A stretch of 6,115 bases of DNA from an uncultured Bacteroidota bacterium (lineage in GTDB: Bacteria; Bacteroidota; Bacteroidia; Flavobacteriales; Flavobacteriaceae), in NCBI GenBank assembly GCA_903837025.1, contig CAILTC010000346.1:1-6115 (forward strand), read 5' to 3'. The notes under the pieces are model-generated. The model was given only the letters and a program-made list of their open reading frames with translations, did no database searches and was not told the origin of the DNA. The position numbers and the translations under genes were made by a program. Position 1 is the stretch's first letter; the number at the start of each line of letters is the position of its first letter. Positions 1-5,993 of this stretch are shown piece by piece.

Positions 1-1
1 T

Positions 2-2458
2 GCAGATTTAGTGGCTCTGAATAAATTTGATAAACGTGGCGCACTTGACGCTTTGCGTGACGTAAAAAAACAATACCAACGCAACCATAATCTTTGGGAC
101 ACAGATTTAGATACTTTACCCGTTTTTGGAACAATCGCTTCTCAATTCAATGATCCGGGGATGAATACTTTGTACAAAGCGATTATGGATAAAATTCACG
201 AGAAAACAAATTCCGATTTGAAATCGACTTTTGAAATTTCTCCTGAAATGAGCCAGAAAACCTTCGTGATTCCGCCACATCGCACACGATATTTATCCGA
301 AATCGCAGAGAACAACAGGAAGTACGATGCAACGGCATTGACTCAAGTGGAAGTAGCCCAGAAATTATACGGGATTTTTAAAACGATCGAATCGGTTGCC
401 GGAAAAATGCCAATTATCGACAAATTTGGAATAAATACAAGCTTGTCTGGGTTTCAGACCCTGACAGGCTTAAATGAATTCTTAACCCTTTTACTCGATC
501 AATTCGACAAAGTAAAAATGGATTTGGATCCTTATAATTGGGAAATCATCTTGACATGGAACGAAAAAACAAATAAATACAAAGCACCATTTTATACGTA
601 CAAAGTTCGAAATAAAGAAATCAAAATTGCTACTCATACAGAGTCGCTTTCGCATACTCTAATTCCGAAAATTGCTTTGCCCAAATACCAAGCTTGGGGC
701 GATATTTTACATTGGAATTTACAAGAAAACGTACCTGGGGAATTTCCTTTTACTGCCGGATTATATCCATTTAAGCGGGAGGGCGAAGATCCATCGCGCA
801 TGTTTGCTGGCGAAGGTGGGCCGGAACGAACGAATAAACGTTTTCATTATGTGAGTGCAGGATTGCCCGCAAAACGCCTTTCGACCGCTTTTGATAGCGT
901 GACTTTATACGGAAATGACCCTCATATTCGCCCTGATATTTACGGAAAAATTGGTAATGCAGGTGTCTCAATTTGTTGTTTGGACGATGCCAAAAAGTTG
1001 TATTCGGGTTTCGATTTGGTCGATGCAATGACTTCGGTAAGTATGACCATTAATGGGCCAGCGCCAATGATGTTGGGATTTTTTATGAATGCAGCCATCG
1101 ATCAGCAATGTGAAAAATATATTATTGAAAATAAATTAGAAAACGTAGTTGCATCAAAATTAACAGAAATATATGAAAGTAAAGGGTTGAAACGTCCTCT
1201 TTATCAAGGTGCTGACTCCCCTTTTGGGGGCGGGGGGGCTGGCAATTTACCAGCAGGAAATAATGGCTTGGGTTTGATGCTTTTGGGAGTGACTGGCGAT
1301 CAAGTTTTGCCTTTGGAGGTCTATAATACTATAAAAGCAAAAACACTTTCTACAGTTCGAGGAACCGTTCAAGCGGATATTCTCAAAGAGGATCAAGCGC
1401 AAAACACCTGTATTTTTTCGACCGAATTTGCGTTGCGATTGATGGGTGATGTTCAGGAATATTTCATTTCGAATAAGGTGCAAAACTTTTATTCGGTTTC
1501 TATTTCGGGCTATCATATTGCCGAAGCAGGGGCAAACCCGATTTCGCAATTGGCATTCACGCTTTCGAACGGATTTACTTATGTGGAATATTATTTGAGT
1601 CGTGGAATGAAAATCAATGATTTTGGACCCAATTTATCGTTCTTTTTCTCGAATGGTATCGATCCCGAATATGCTGTAATTGGTCGGGTGGCACGAAAAA
1701 TTTGGGCGAAAGCCATGAAAAATAAATATGGCGCCGACGAAAGAGCCCAAATGTTGAAATACCATATTCAAACTTCAGGGCGATCGCTTCATGCACAAGA
1801 AATCGATTTTAATGATATTCGGACGACTTTGCAGGCTTTATATGCTATTTATGACAACTGTAATTCCTTGCATACCAATGCGTATGACGAAGCCATTACG
1901 ACACCAACCGAGGAAAGTGTGCGTCGGGCGATGGCGATTCAGCTGATTATCAATAAGGAATTGGGCTTGACCAAAAATGAAAATCCAATACAAGGTTCGT
2001 TCATTATCGAAGAATTAACCGACTTGGTAGAAGAGGCGGTTTTGCTAGAATTCGACCGAATTACCGAACGTGGCGGAGTTCTTGGCGCGATGGAAACCAT
2101 GTATCAAAGAAGTAAAATTCAAGAAGAAAGTCTGTATTATGAAACCTTGAAACATACGGGCGAATTCCCGATTATTGGCGTGAATACCTTCTTGAGTTCG
2201 AAAGGTTCGCCAACGATTATTCCAGCCGAAGTGATTCGTGCCACCGAAGAAGAGAAAAAATACCACATCACGATGCTGGATAAGTTGCATCAATCGAATC
2301 CCGAAAGAGTCAAACAACAAATGAATCCGCTCCGAGAAGCTGTCATAAAAAACGAAAATTTATTCGAGCATTTAATGGAAGCGACCAAGGTTTGTTCTTT
2401 GGGGCAAATCACGGCTGCTTTGTTTGAAGTTGGCGGGCAGTATAGACGGAATATGTAA
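2..2458 (+). CDS. icmF: Fused isobutyryl-CoA mutase IcmF (5'-truncated by window edge)
   Basis: Adenosylcobalamin-dependent acyl-CoA mutase that interconverts isobutyryl-CoA and n-butyryl-CoA in the cytoplasm. It is the single-chain form, in which B12 domain, G-protein chaperone and mutase are fused. The frame is open from base 2 and the GTG at 11 is internal. The window starts inside the GTPase domain: the G4 motif NKFD is at 20-31. The linker follows, then the mutase barrel (about residues 230-815, counting base 11 as residue 1). The motif [10 protein letters not shown] carries the conserved active-site His502. Residue 265 is Phe (MFAG) and residue 464 is Gln (AQNTCIF). These align with Tyr89 and Arg207 of methylmalonyl-CoA mutase and with Phe80 and Gln198 of Streptomyces IcmA, which favours isobutyryl-CoA. 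The C-terminus looks complete. IcmF proteins run to about 1100 residues, so about 300 are missing upstream. A glycine-rich loop at residues 401-412 is unusual. Family assignment is very secure; substrate is inferred from two residues. Confidence 0.95.
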   Translation, partial: ADLVALNKFDKRGALDALRDVKKQYQRNHNLWDTDLDTLPVFGTIASQFNDPGMNTLYKAIMDKIHEKTNSDLKSTFEISPEMSQKTFVIPPHRTRYLSEIAENNRKYDATALTQVEVAQKLYGIFKTIESVAGKMPIIDKFGINTSLSGFQTLTGLNEFLTLLLDQFDKVKMDLDPYNWEIILTWNEKTNKYKAPFYTYKVRNKEIKIATHTESLSHTLIPKIALPKYQAWGDILHWNLQENVPGEFPFTAGLYPFKREGEDPSRMFAGEGGPERTNKRFHYVSAGLPAKRLSTAFDSVTLYGNDPHIRPDIYGKIGNAGVSICCLDDAKKLYSGFDLVDAMTSVSMTINGPAPMMLGFFMNAAIDQQCEKYIIENKLENVVASKLTEIYESKGLKRPLYQGADSPFGGGGAGNLPAGNNGLGLMLLGVTGDQVLPLEVYNTIKAKTLSTVRGTVQADILKEDQAQNTCIFSTEFALRLMGDVQEYFISNKVQNFYSVSISGYHIAEAGANPISQLAFTLSNGFTYVEYYLSRGMKINDFGPNLSFFFSNGIDPEYAVIGRVARKIWAKAMKNKYGADERAQMLKYHIQTSGRSLHAQEIDFNDIRTTLQALYAIYDNCNSLHTNAYDEAITTPTEESVRRAMAIQLIINKELGLTKNENPIQGSFIIEELTDLVEEAVLLEFDRITERGGVLGAMETMYQRSKIQEESLYYETLKHTGEFPIIGVNTFLSSKGSPTIIPAEVIRATEEEKKYHITMLDKLHQSNPERVKQQMNPLREAVIKNENLFEHLMEATKVCSLGQITAALFEVGGQYRRNM
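1217..1240 (+). repeat. G-rich hairpin tract read in frame within icmF
   Basis: CCCC (1218-1221), a TTTT loop and GGGGG (1226-1230) form a small hairpin. One C and a run of seven G (1232-1238) follow. This is very GC-rich against the AT-rich gene around it. In frame it encodes Ser-Pro-Phe-Gly-Gly-Gly-Gly-Ala inside a loop of the mutase, just before [10 protein letters not shown]. The reading frame stays open through it. It resembles short CCCC-TTT-GGGG elements I recall as scattered repeats in Bacteroidetes genomes; that origin is inference. Confidence 0.5.
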
Positions 2459-2467
2459 GCAGAGAAC

Positions 2468-2490
2468 CCCTTTTTGCAACGCAAAAAGGG
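2468..2490 (+). terminator. Hairpin just after icmF stop, possible terminator
   Basis: A perfect 10-bp inverted repeat (CCCTTTTTGC at 2468-2477 and GCAAAAAGGG at 2481-2490) with a 3-nt AAC loop starts nine bases after the icmF stop codon. It could end icmF transcription, but no T-run follows directly, so a classical intrinsic terminator is not shown. It overlaps the first copy of the 47-bp direct repeat and may simply be part of that element. Confidence 0.45.
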
Positions 2491-2517
2491 TGTGAATCGC
2501 TTATCCCGATTTTTAGC
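2471..2517 (+). repeat. 47-bp direct repeat, copy 1
   Basis: Matches 2544-2590 at 44 of 47 positions by eye; the core TGTGAATCGCTTATCCCG is identical in both. Its left part supplies the loop and right arm of the perfect hairpin at 2468-2490. Its right part starts a second imperfect hairpin (ATCCCG at 2503-2508 with CTGGAT at 2517-2522, one mismatch). Two consecutive small hairpins joined by a conserved linker suggest a mobile intergenic repeat unit rather than a coding remnant. Confidence 0.8.
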
Positions 2518-2543
2518 TGGATCTCGTAGTACAAAATAGCCTA

Positions 2544-2590
2544 ATTTTGCAACGCAAAAAGGATGTGAATCGCTTATCCCGCTTTTTAGC
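2544..2590 (+). repeat. 47-bp direct repeat, copy 2
   Basis: Second copy, starting 73 bp after the first, differing at three positions. The first hairpin is reduced to 6 bp (TTTTGC at 2545-2550 with GCAAAA at 2554-2559) because the left flank has diverged, while the right arm is kept. A small CGCT-TTTT-AGCG hairpin sits at 2580-2591. The pattern fits a local duplication followed by decay of one flank. Confidence 0.8.
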
Positions 2591-2668
2591 GATATTCTTT
2601 TAGTAAAAATAAAATATGCCTATCCGTTATTTGTACCAACTCTATATTTTATTGATAAAATTTAACTG

Positions 2669-2744
2669 TTTTGTCATTTGGACGAAGGAGAAATCACATA
2701 ACGAGAGCAACTAATGTGATTTCTCCTTCGTCGAAATGACAAAA
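2669..2744. repeat. Long inverted repeat (31-bp arms), flavobacterial hairpin element
   Basis: The arms at 2669-2699 and 2714-2744 are reverse complements at 30 of 31 positions; the single mismatch is the G at 2680 facing G2733. The loop is 14 nt (2700-2713). The arm contains GACGAAGGAGAAATCACAT. From memory, this GTCATTT(C)GACGAAGGAGAAATC motif recurs between genes in many Flavobacterium genomes, often as hairpins. No transposase lies nearby, so if mobile it would need a protein supplied in trans. Transcribed from either strand it would form a very stable stem-loop. Confidence 0.85.
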
Positions 2745-2818
2745 TTTAAAAACGGAATTAGTAGCGAATAGTCATAAAATAAAAAAATAATTGTTGATTT
2801 TTTTTCTATTTTTACAAC

Positions 2819-3295
2819 ATGATTCCAAAAATAAAAACCTTCCCAACTACAAAATTCATAGGTAAAAATCTAAGTTTTACTTATGCTAATTACCGTGCTT
2901 TTGAATTATGGAGTCGTTTTATGCCTCGCCGAAAAGAAATTCAAAACACTATCGGAAAGGAGCTTTTTAATATTCAAATCAATCCAGAAGGGTTTGCTTT
3001 CGGTCCCAACGAATCTTTTGTAAAATGGGCAGCGGCGGCTGTTTCAAGTTTCGATTTAGTTCCTGATGAAATGGGTACTTTTGAAATTCAAGAAGGTTTG
3101 TACGCGGTTTTTAACTATAAAGGAGACCAAAGTAATGCAGCAGTTTTTTTTAAAGCTATTTATACGGAATGGTTGCCTAATTCCGAATTTGATTTAGACG
3201 CTAGACCACAATTTGAGATTCTTGGAGAAAAATACAAAAAAGACGACTCTAATTCAGAGGAAGAAATTTGGATTCCGATCAAGAAGCGTTTTTAA
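2819..3295 (+). CDS. GyrI-like small-molecule-binding domain protein
   Basis: A 158-residue stand-alone effector-binding (GyrI/SOUL-like) domain without a DNA-binding domain, probably cytoplasmic. Seen in the sequence: QEGLYAVFNYKGD (91-103), then a helix leading to IYTEWLPNSEFDLDARPQFE (114-133), and the closing EEEIWIPIK (147-155). The Glu before IWIPI is at the position where this fold carries a conserved ligand-facing glutamate in regulators such as BmrR. The N-terminal half has FMPRRKEI, usual in the short Bacteroidetes members. The family binds hydrophobic or cationic small molecules, and some members hydrolyse or sequester toxins; the ligand here is unknown. The start at 2819 is the first ATG after the repeats. 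The stop overlaps that of the converging ychJ-like gene. Domain call is secure, function open. Confidence 0.85.
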   Translation: MIPKIKTFPTTKFIGKNLSFTYANYRAFELWSRFMPRRKEIQNTIGKELFNIQINPEGFAFGPNESFVKWAAAAVSSFDLVPDEMGTFEIQEGLYAVFNYKGDQSNAAVFFKAIYTEWLPNSEFDLDARPQFEILGEKYKKDDSNSEEEIWIPIKKRF

Positions 3296-3663
3296 TATTT
3301 TCCATCCAAATAATACCAACTTCCATTTTCGAAAATAAAGGTAGAATGTTCGTTATGAATTTGTGCTTTTAGTTCCGAATCAAGATAATAGGCTTTGAAA
3401 GTCACCGTGGTTTCGGTTGTGGCCAATACTTCAAGTTTGATCCAATGATTGCTTTTTGACCATTCTAAAATGTCGGCTTTATTGTGAAATTTCCGTTGCG
3501 ATACGTGCGTGGTAGCTACTAAATAATCGGCAGCACCAGTGGCAAAAGCACTATATCGGGATCGCATCAAAGCTTCGGCAGTAGGTGCTTTTTGATGGTT
3601 TTTGAGATAAGGCGCGCAACAATTTTCGAAAGATAGGGAACTTCCACAATAACAATTAGACAT
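3292..3663 (-). CDS. YchJ-family SEC-C motif protein
   Basis: A 123-residue protein of the YchJ/UPF0225 family. It opens with a zinc-binding SEC-C motif (Cys4, Cys6, Cys15 and Cys16 in CYCGSSLSFENCC). An NTF2-like domain follows, with the family signature AEALMRSRYSAFATG near residues 29-43 and the closing FIFENGSWYYLDGKY. E. coli YchJ is about 150 residues and has a second SEC-C motif at its C-terminus; this protein ends at the NTF2-like domain and lacks it, as many shorter members do. The molecular function of the family is not established. The gene begins 17 bp after the DUF1543 stop on the same strand, so the two are probably co-transcribed. No good Shine-Dalgarno sequence precedes the ATG, as is usual in Bacteroidetes. 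Confidence 0.9.
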   Translation of the reverse strand: MSNCYCGSSLSFENCCAPYLKNHQKAPTAEALMRSRYSAFATGAADYLVATTHVSQRKFHNKADILEWSKSNHWIKLEVLATTETTVTFKAYYLDSELKAQIHNEHSTFIFENGSWYYLDGKY

Positions 3664-3680
3664 GAAAAAGGATTTAATAA

Positions 3681-4253
3681 TTAAATAATTTTATCCAATT
3701 TCAAATAACCAATATGCAAGGGATCTTCTTCGAAAAAGCGTTCTATTTTTGTGATATTTAAGGAATATTTTTCTTTGTAAGTATCGGTTAAAATATCGGC
3801 AACATTATAAATATCATCCACGTCTATTCCGTATTTATCATCGATATGCGAAGTAGCACCTTTAAAACCGCAATGTTTGTAGAAGGTAGTTGCTTTTGCA
3901 TTTTTGGACGCCAATCCTAAATTTCCGGCAATAGTGAGCATTTTATAATGGTATTCCTCAAATTCATTTTCTTTGTATCCGCCAAGGTTAATGAAGAATA
4001 AATTATCTGAATCAGGATTATTATCCAAAGCTTTTTTGGCGACTATTTCTATCGAAAAATTATCGACCATCGTCACTTCGCGCCAAGCATCAATGTGAAT
4101 TTGTCCTTTGGCTTCAGGCCAAAAAGCTTTCATTTCAGGAATGAGTTCTTTTAGCGATTTTCCAATTCCAAAAAAAATATCATGTTGTTCGGTATATCTG
4201 CCTTCCGGCGTACAGCCTAGCATTATCATGTACAGTTTTAGTTTTTCTTTCAT
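3681..4253 (-). CDS. DUF1543 domain-containing protein
   Basis: A 190-residue soluble protein that I recognise as DUF1543. The hallmark stretches are EQHDIFFGIG (22-31), HIDAWREV (53-60), LFFINLGGYK (85-94) and SHIDDKYGIDVDDIY (135-149). There is no signal peptide or membrane segment. The invariant His, Asp and Arg residues suggest a binding or catalytic site, but no activity is known to me for the family. It is probably the first gene of a two-gene operon with the ychJ-like gene. A TAACTTTG box on the minus strand (4265 to 4258) lies only four bases before the ATG. Used as a -7 element it would give a leaderless or nearly leaderless message, unless the true start is further inside. Confidence 0.85.
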   Translation of the reverse strand: MKEKLKLYMIMLGCTPEGRYTEQHDIFFGIGKSLKELIPEMKAFWPEAKGQIHIDAWREVTMVDNFSIEIVAKKALDNNPDSDNLFFINLGGYKENEFEEYHYKMLTIAGNLGLASKNAKATTFYKHCGFKGATSHIDDKYGIDVDDIYNVADILTDTYKEKYSLNITKIERFFEEDPLHIGYLKLDKII

Positions 4254-4257
4254 TTTT

Positions 4258-4291
4258 CAAAGTTACATAATTTTTGTAAAAAATAACTTTG
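4258..4291. promoter_or_regulatory. Inverted pair of TAACTTTG boxes between divergent genes
   Basis: CAAAGTTA (4258-4265) and TAACTTTG (4284-4291) are exact inverted copies, 18 bp apart. Each matches the Bacteroidetes -7 consensus TAnnTTTG, one pointing to DUF1543 (-) and one to the lipoprotein gene (+). No clear TTTG -33 box lies at the expected distance for either. The plus-strand box would give a leader of about 45 nt for the ATG at 4344. The symmetric pair could equally be a regulator's operator. Confidence 0.4.
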
Positions 4292-4343
4292 GCACAGTTC
4301 ATGAATAGAGTCTATAATGTATAAATCATTAAATTTTAAAATC

Positions 4344-4838
4344 ATGAAAAAGATAATTACACTTTTGGCTGTTGTTATGATGTTTAGTCTACAAGGATGC
4401 TCGGCGCCAACAAATAATGTTGATAATAATACAATTAGTACGGTTTTCGAAACAAAACCAGTTAGTTTTTTACCAGCTAGTTATGCAATCAAATATACGT
4501 TTCCAAGTATGCTGAATTCTTCGGATATGGTATTGGTTTATCGGTTAACAGGAATTTCAAACGGAAATGATTTATGGGAATTCTTACCGGAAACTCACTA
4601 TTTTGCTGATGGAACTAGGAATTTTAGTTATAATTTTGATTTTACGAGAAATGATGTTCAAATTTATTTAGAAGGTAATAATTTGTCAACATTAGATTCG
4701 GCTTATAGTTTGAATCAGATTTTTAGAATTGTTGTTGTTCCAGGAAGTTTTGCAGTATCATTAAATACTAAAAATTATGTTGGTGTTATGGCAGCTTTAA
4801 AGTTAAATGAGAATCAAGTTCAAAAGATTAATTTCTAA
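4344..4838 (+). CDS. Small Flavobacterium-type lipoprotein of unknown function
   Basis: A 164-residue predicted lipoprotein: MKK, a hydrophobic stretch, and the lipobox LQGC with lipidated Cys19. I chose the ATG at 4344 over the one at 4317 because it puts the Lys pair directly before the hydrophobic segment. The mature part is mostly short beta-prone stretches, with DMVLVYRLTG (61-70), LWEFLPETHYFADGT (77-91), FSYNFDFTRNDVQIYLEG (94-111) and NQIFRIVVVPGSF (124-136). I recall similar small secreted proteins in many flavobacteria, without a known role. After Cys19 comes SAPTNN, which lacks the charged export signal described for surface lipoproteins of Capnocytophaga, so a periplasm-facing location is slightly favoured. 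It stands alone between a divergent and a convergent neighbour and has its own terminator. Confidence 0.85.
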   Translation: MKKIITLLAVVMMFSLQGCSAPTNNVDNNTISTVFETKPVSFLPASYAIKYTFPSMLNSSDMVLVYRLTGISNGNDLWEFLPETHYFADGTRNFSYNFDFTRNDVQIYLEGNNLSTLDSAYSLNQIFRIVVVPGSFAVSLNTKNYVGVMAALKLNENQVQKINF

Positions 4839-4862
4839 GAATGATTTGGTTATAATGTAAAG

Positions 4863-4890
4863 AAAGGAAATCGTGAGGTTTCCTTTTTTT
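4863..4890 (+). terminator. Intrinsic terminator of the lipoprotein gene
   Basis: AAAGGAAA (4863-4870) pairs with TTTCCTTT (4879-4886). Two further inner pairs (T-G, C-G) close a GTGA loop, which is of the GNRA type. The T-run continues to 4890. It lies 24 bp after the lipoprotein stop. Read from the other strand the hairpin is followed by a T-rich stretch (CTTTCTTT), so it may also stop terC transcription coming from the right. Confidence 0.85.
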
Positions 4891-4911
4891 GTTATTTATT
4901 TAAAGAGTTGC

Positions 4912-5868
4912 TTATTTATTGTCTTCTGCAACTGCTTCGGGATTCATTTTTAGAGACACGATAACTCCAATAATAAGCGAAATAGCAATAAACGCTAAGG
5001 AAGCCCATTCTGGAATTTCATAGACATCATGAAGCAACATTTTTAGACCTACAAATGTTAAAATTGCGATCAAACTGTATTCTAAATAGCTGAATCTTTC
5101 GAGCATGTTAGCCAAGAAAAAATACATAGAACGCAATCCTAAAATGGCAAAAATATTAGAACTAAAGACCAAAAACGGATCAGATGTAATGGCTAAAATA
5201 GCGGGAACACTATCCATGGCAAAAACGACATCCATCACTTCGATGACAATCAACGCCACAAATAATGGAGTTGCAACTCTAATATGTCTTCTTTTTTCAA
5301 AGAAATTCTCACTATGAATATGGCCAGAAACAGGGATGATTTTTCGTAATGCTTTGTAAACAAAAGAGTTTTTTGGTTCAAATTTTTCTTCTTCCTTGCT
5401 AAACAACATTTTTATGGCGGTGTAGATCAAGAAAGCGCCGAATAAATAGGAAGTCCAAGCGAATTTATGGATGAGCAAAACACCAAAATAGATCATTAAT
5501 CCTCTAAAAATGATGGCGCCAATGATTCCCCAAAACAGTACTCGATGTTGGTGTTTTCGTGGAATTTGAAATGCTCCAAAAATAATGGCGATCACAAATA
5601 TGTTGTCGACACTCAATGATAATTCGATTAAATATCCGGTAAGGTATTTTATAGAAGCGGCTGCTGGTTTAAGTCCGTCTGGATTTGCAATATAATTATT
5701 GCAATACAACCAATAAATTACTCCCGAAAACAAAAAGGACATCATTACCCATATTACAGTCCATTTGCTGGCTTCTTTGGTGCTGATGATGTGTGGCGTT
5801 TTATTAAAAACACCCAAATCAAGAGCAAGGAATACTAAAATCAGGGCTAAAAAGGAGATCCAGACCAT
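4912..5868 (-). CDS. TerC/Alx-family integral membrane metal transporter
   Basis: A 318-residue multi-pass inner-membrane protein of the TerC family, with about eight or nine hydrophobic segments. Members such as E. coli Alx export Mn2+, and Bacillus relatives supply metal to exported enzymes; metal efflux is therefore the likely role. The membrane-embedded acidic residues typical of the family are present: Asp17 (LALDLG), Glu82 and Asp88 (IELSLSVDNIF), and Glu210, Asp213 and Asp219 (IEVMDVVFAMDSVPAIL). The central cytoplasmic loop, rich in charges and His (GHIHSENFFEKRRH, 182-195), is also typical. The frame extends upstream to 5940, but I place the start at 5868. The first membrane helix begins there, and a good -7 box lies inside the longer version. 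Tellurite resistance is only the historical name source; no other ter genes are present. Confidence 0.93.
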   Translation of the reverse strand: MVWISFLALILVFLALDLGVFNKTPHIISTKEASKWTVIWVMMSFLFSGVIYWLYCNNYIANPDGLKPAAASIKYLTGYLIELSLSVDNIFVIAIIFGAFQIPRKHQHRVLFWGIIGAIIFRGLMIYFGVLLIHKFAWTSYLFGAFLIYTAIKMLFSKEEEKFEPKNSFVYKALRKIIPVSGHIHSENFFEKRRHIRVATPLFVALIVIEVMDVVFAMDSVPAILAITSDPFLVFSSNIFAILGLRSMYFFLANMLERFSYLEYSLIAILTFVGLKMLLHDVYEIPEWASLAFIAISLIIGVIVSLKMNPEAVAEDNK

Positions 5869-5899
5869 TGTGTTTGTTTCATTAAAAATTAATTCATCA

Positions 5900-5930
5900 C
5901 AAAGATACTTCCTTGGTCTTGATATAAAAG
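5900..5930 (-). promoter_or_regulatory. Probable promoter of terC
   Basis: The minus strand carries TATCTTTG (5907 to 5900), a full match to the Bacteroidetes -7 consensus TAnnTTTG. An imperfect -33 candidate, CTTTT, lies at 5930 to 5926, 18 bp away. Transcription would start near 5894, giving a leader of about 25 nt to the ATG at 5868. This excludes the upstream ATG at 5940 as the normal start. Confidence 0.6.
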
Positions 5931-5938
5931 TGTAAAGC

Positions 5939-5972
5939 AAAAAAAAGTGCTTTCATTTCTGAAAGCACTTTT
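5939..5972 (-). terminator. Intrinsic terminator of the glutamine synthetase gene
   Basis: A 13-bp perfect stem (5943-5955 with 5960-5972, core AAAGTGCTTTCA) closes a 4-nt loop. On the minus strand it is followed by eight T (5946 to 5939), partly shared with the stem. It lies about 20 bp after the glutamine synthetase stop and just before the terC promoter, separating the two co-oriented genes. Confidence 0.88.
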
Positions 5973-5993
5973 GGAAATAAATTGTATTTAGAT

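Larger units (their letters stand above)
2459..2818. other. 360-bp repeat-rich intergenic region
   Basis: This gap between icmF and the gyrI-like gene holds no convincing coding region. It carries two copies of a 47-bp direct repeat with hairpins (2471-2590), a short AT-rich inverted repeat of 7 bp (2646-2652 with 2655-2661), a long 31-bp-arm inverted repeat (2669-2744) and an AT-rich stretch up to the next ATG. No tRNA-like or riboswitch-like fold is apparent. I could not place a full Bacteroidetes promoter for the downstream gene, although the A/T-rich 60 bp before it must hold it if the gene has its own transcript. Confidence 0.75.

Noticed and set aside
771..1028. Minus-strand open frame inside icmF, and similar ones at 1247-1549, 2045-2320 and 2290-2484
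   Set aside because: They lie antisense to a strongly conserved enzyme, show no recognisable protein features, and are explained by the coding constraint on the opposite strand.
2646..2661. ATTTTAT-TG-ATAAAAT inverted repeat in the icmF/gyrI-like gap
   Set aside because: Only 7 A/T pairs with a 2-nt loop in AT-rich DNA; likely chance.
2786..2818. Possible promoter directly before the gyrI-like gene (TTG at 2791, TATTTTTA at 2807)
   Set aside because: The spacing between the TTG and the TA box is about 13 bp, well short of the usual Bacteroidetes spacing, and the final G of TAnnTTTG is missing. AT-rich sequence produces such matches by chance.
3855..3905. Acetyltransferase-like TTFYKHCGF stretch in the DUF1543 protein
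   Set aside because: It resembles the FYxxxGF end of GNAT enzymes, but the rest of the fold, including an acetyl-CoA-binding R/QxxGxG/A motif, is not visible and the DUF1543 signatures are clear.
4317..4343. Nine-residue upstream start for the lipoprotein
   Set aside because: The added residues (MYKSLNFKI) precede an otherwise complete signal peptide beginning MKK, and would make the n-region unusually long.
5869..5940. 24-residue N-terminal extension of the TerC protein from the ATG at 5940
   Set aside because: The extension is charged and unlike TerC proteins, and the probable -7 box lies inside it. The first membrane helix begins right at the ATG at 5868.
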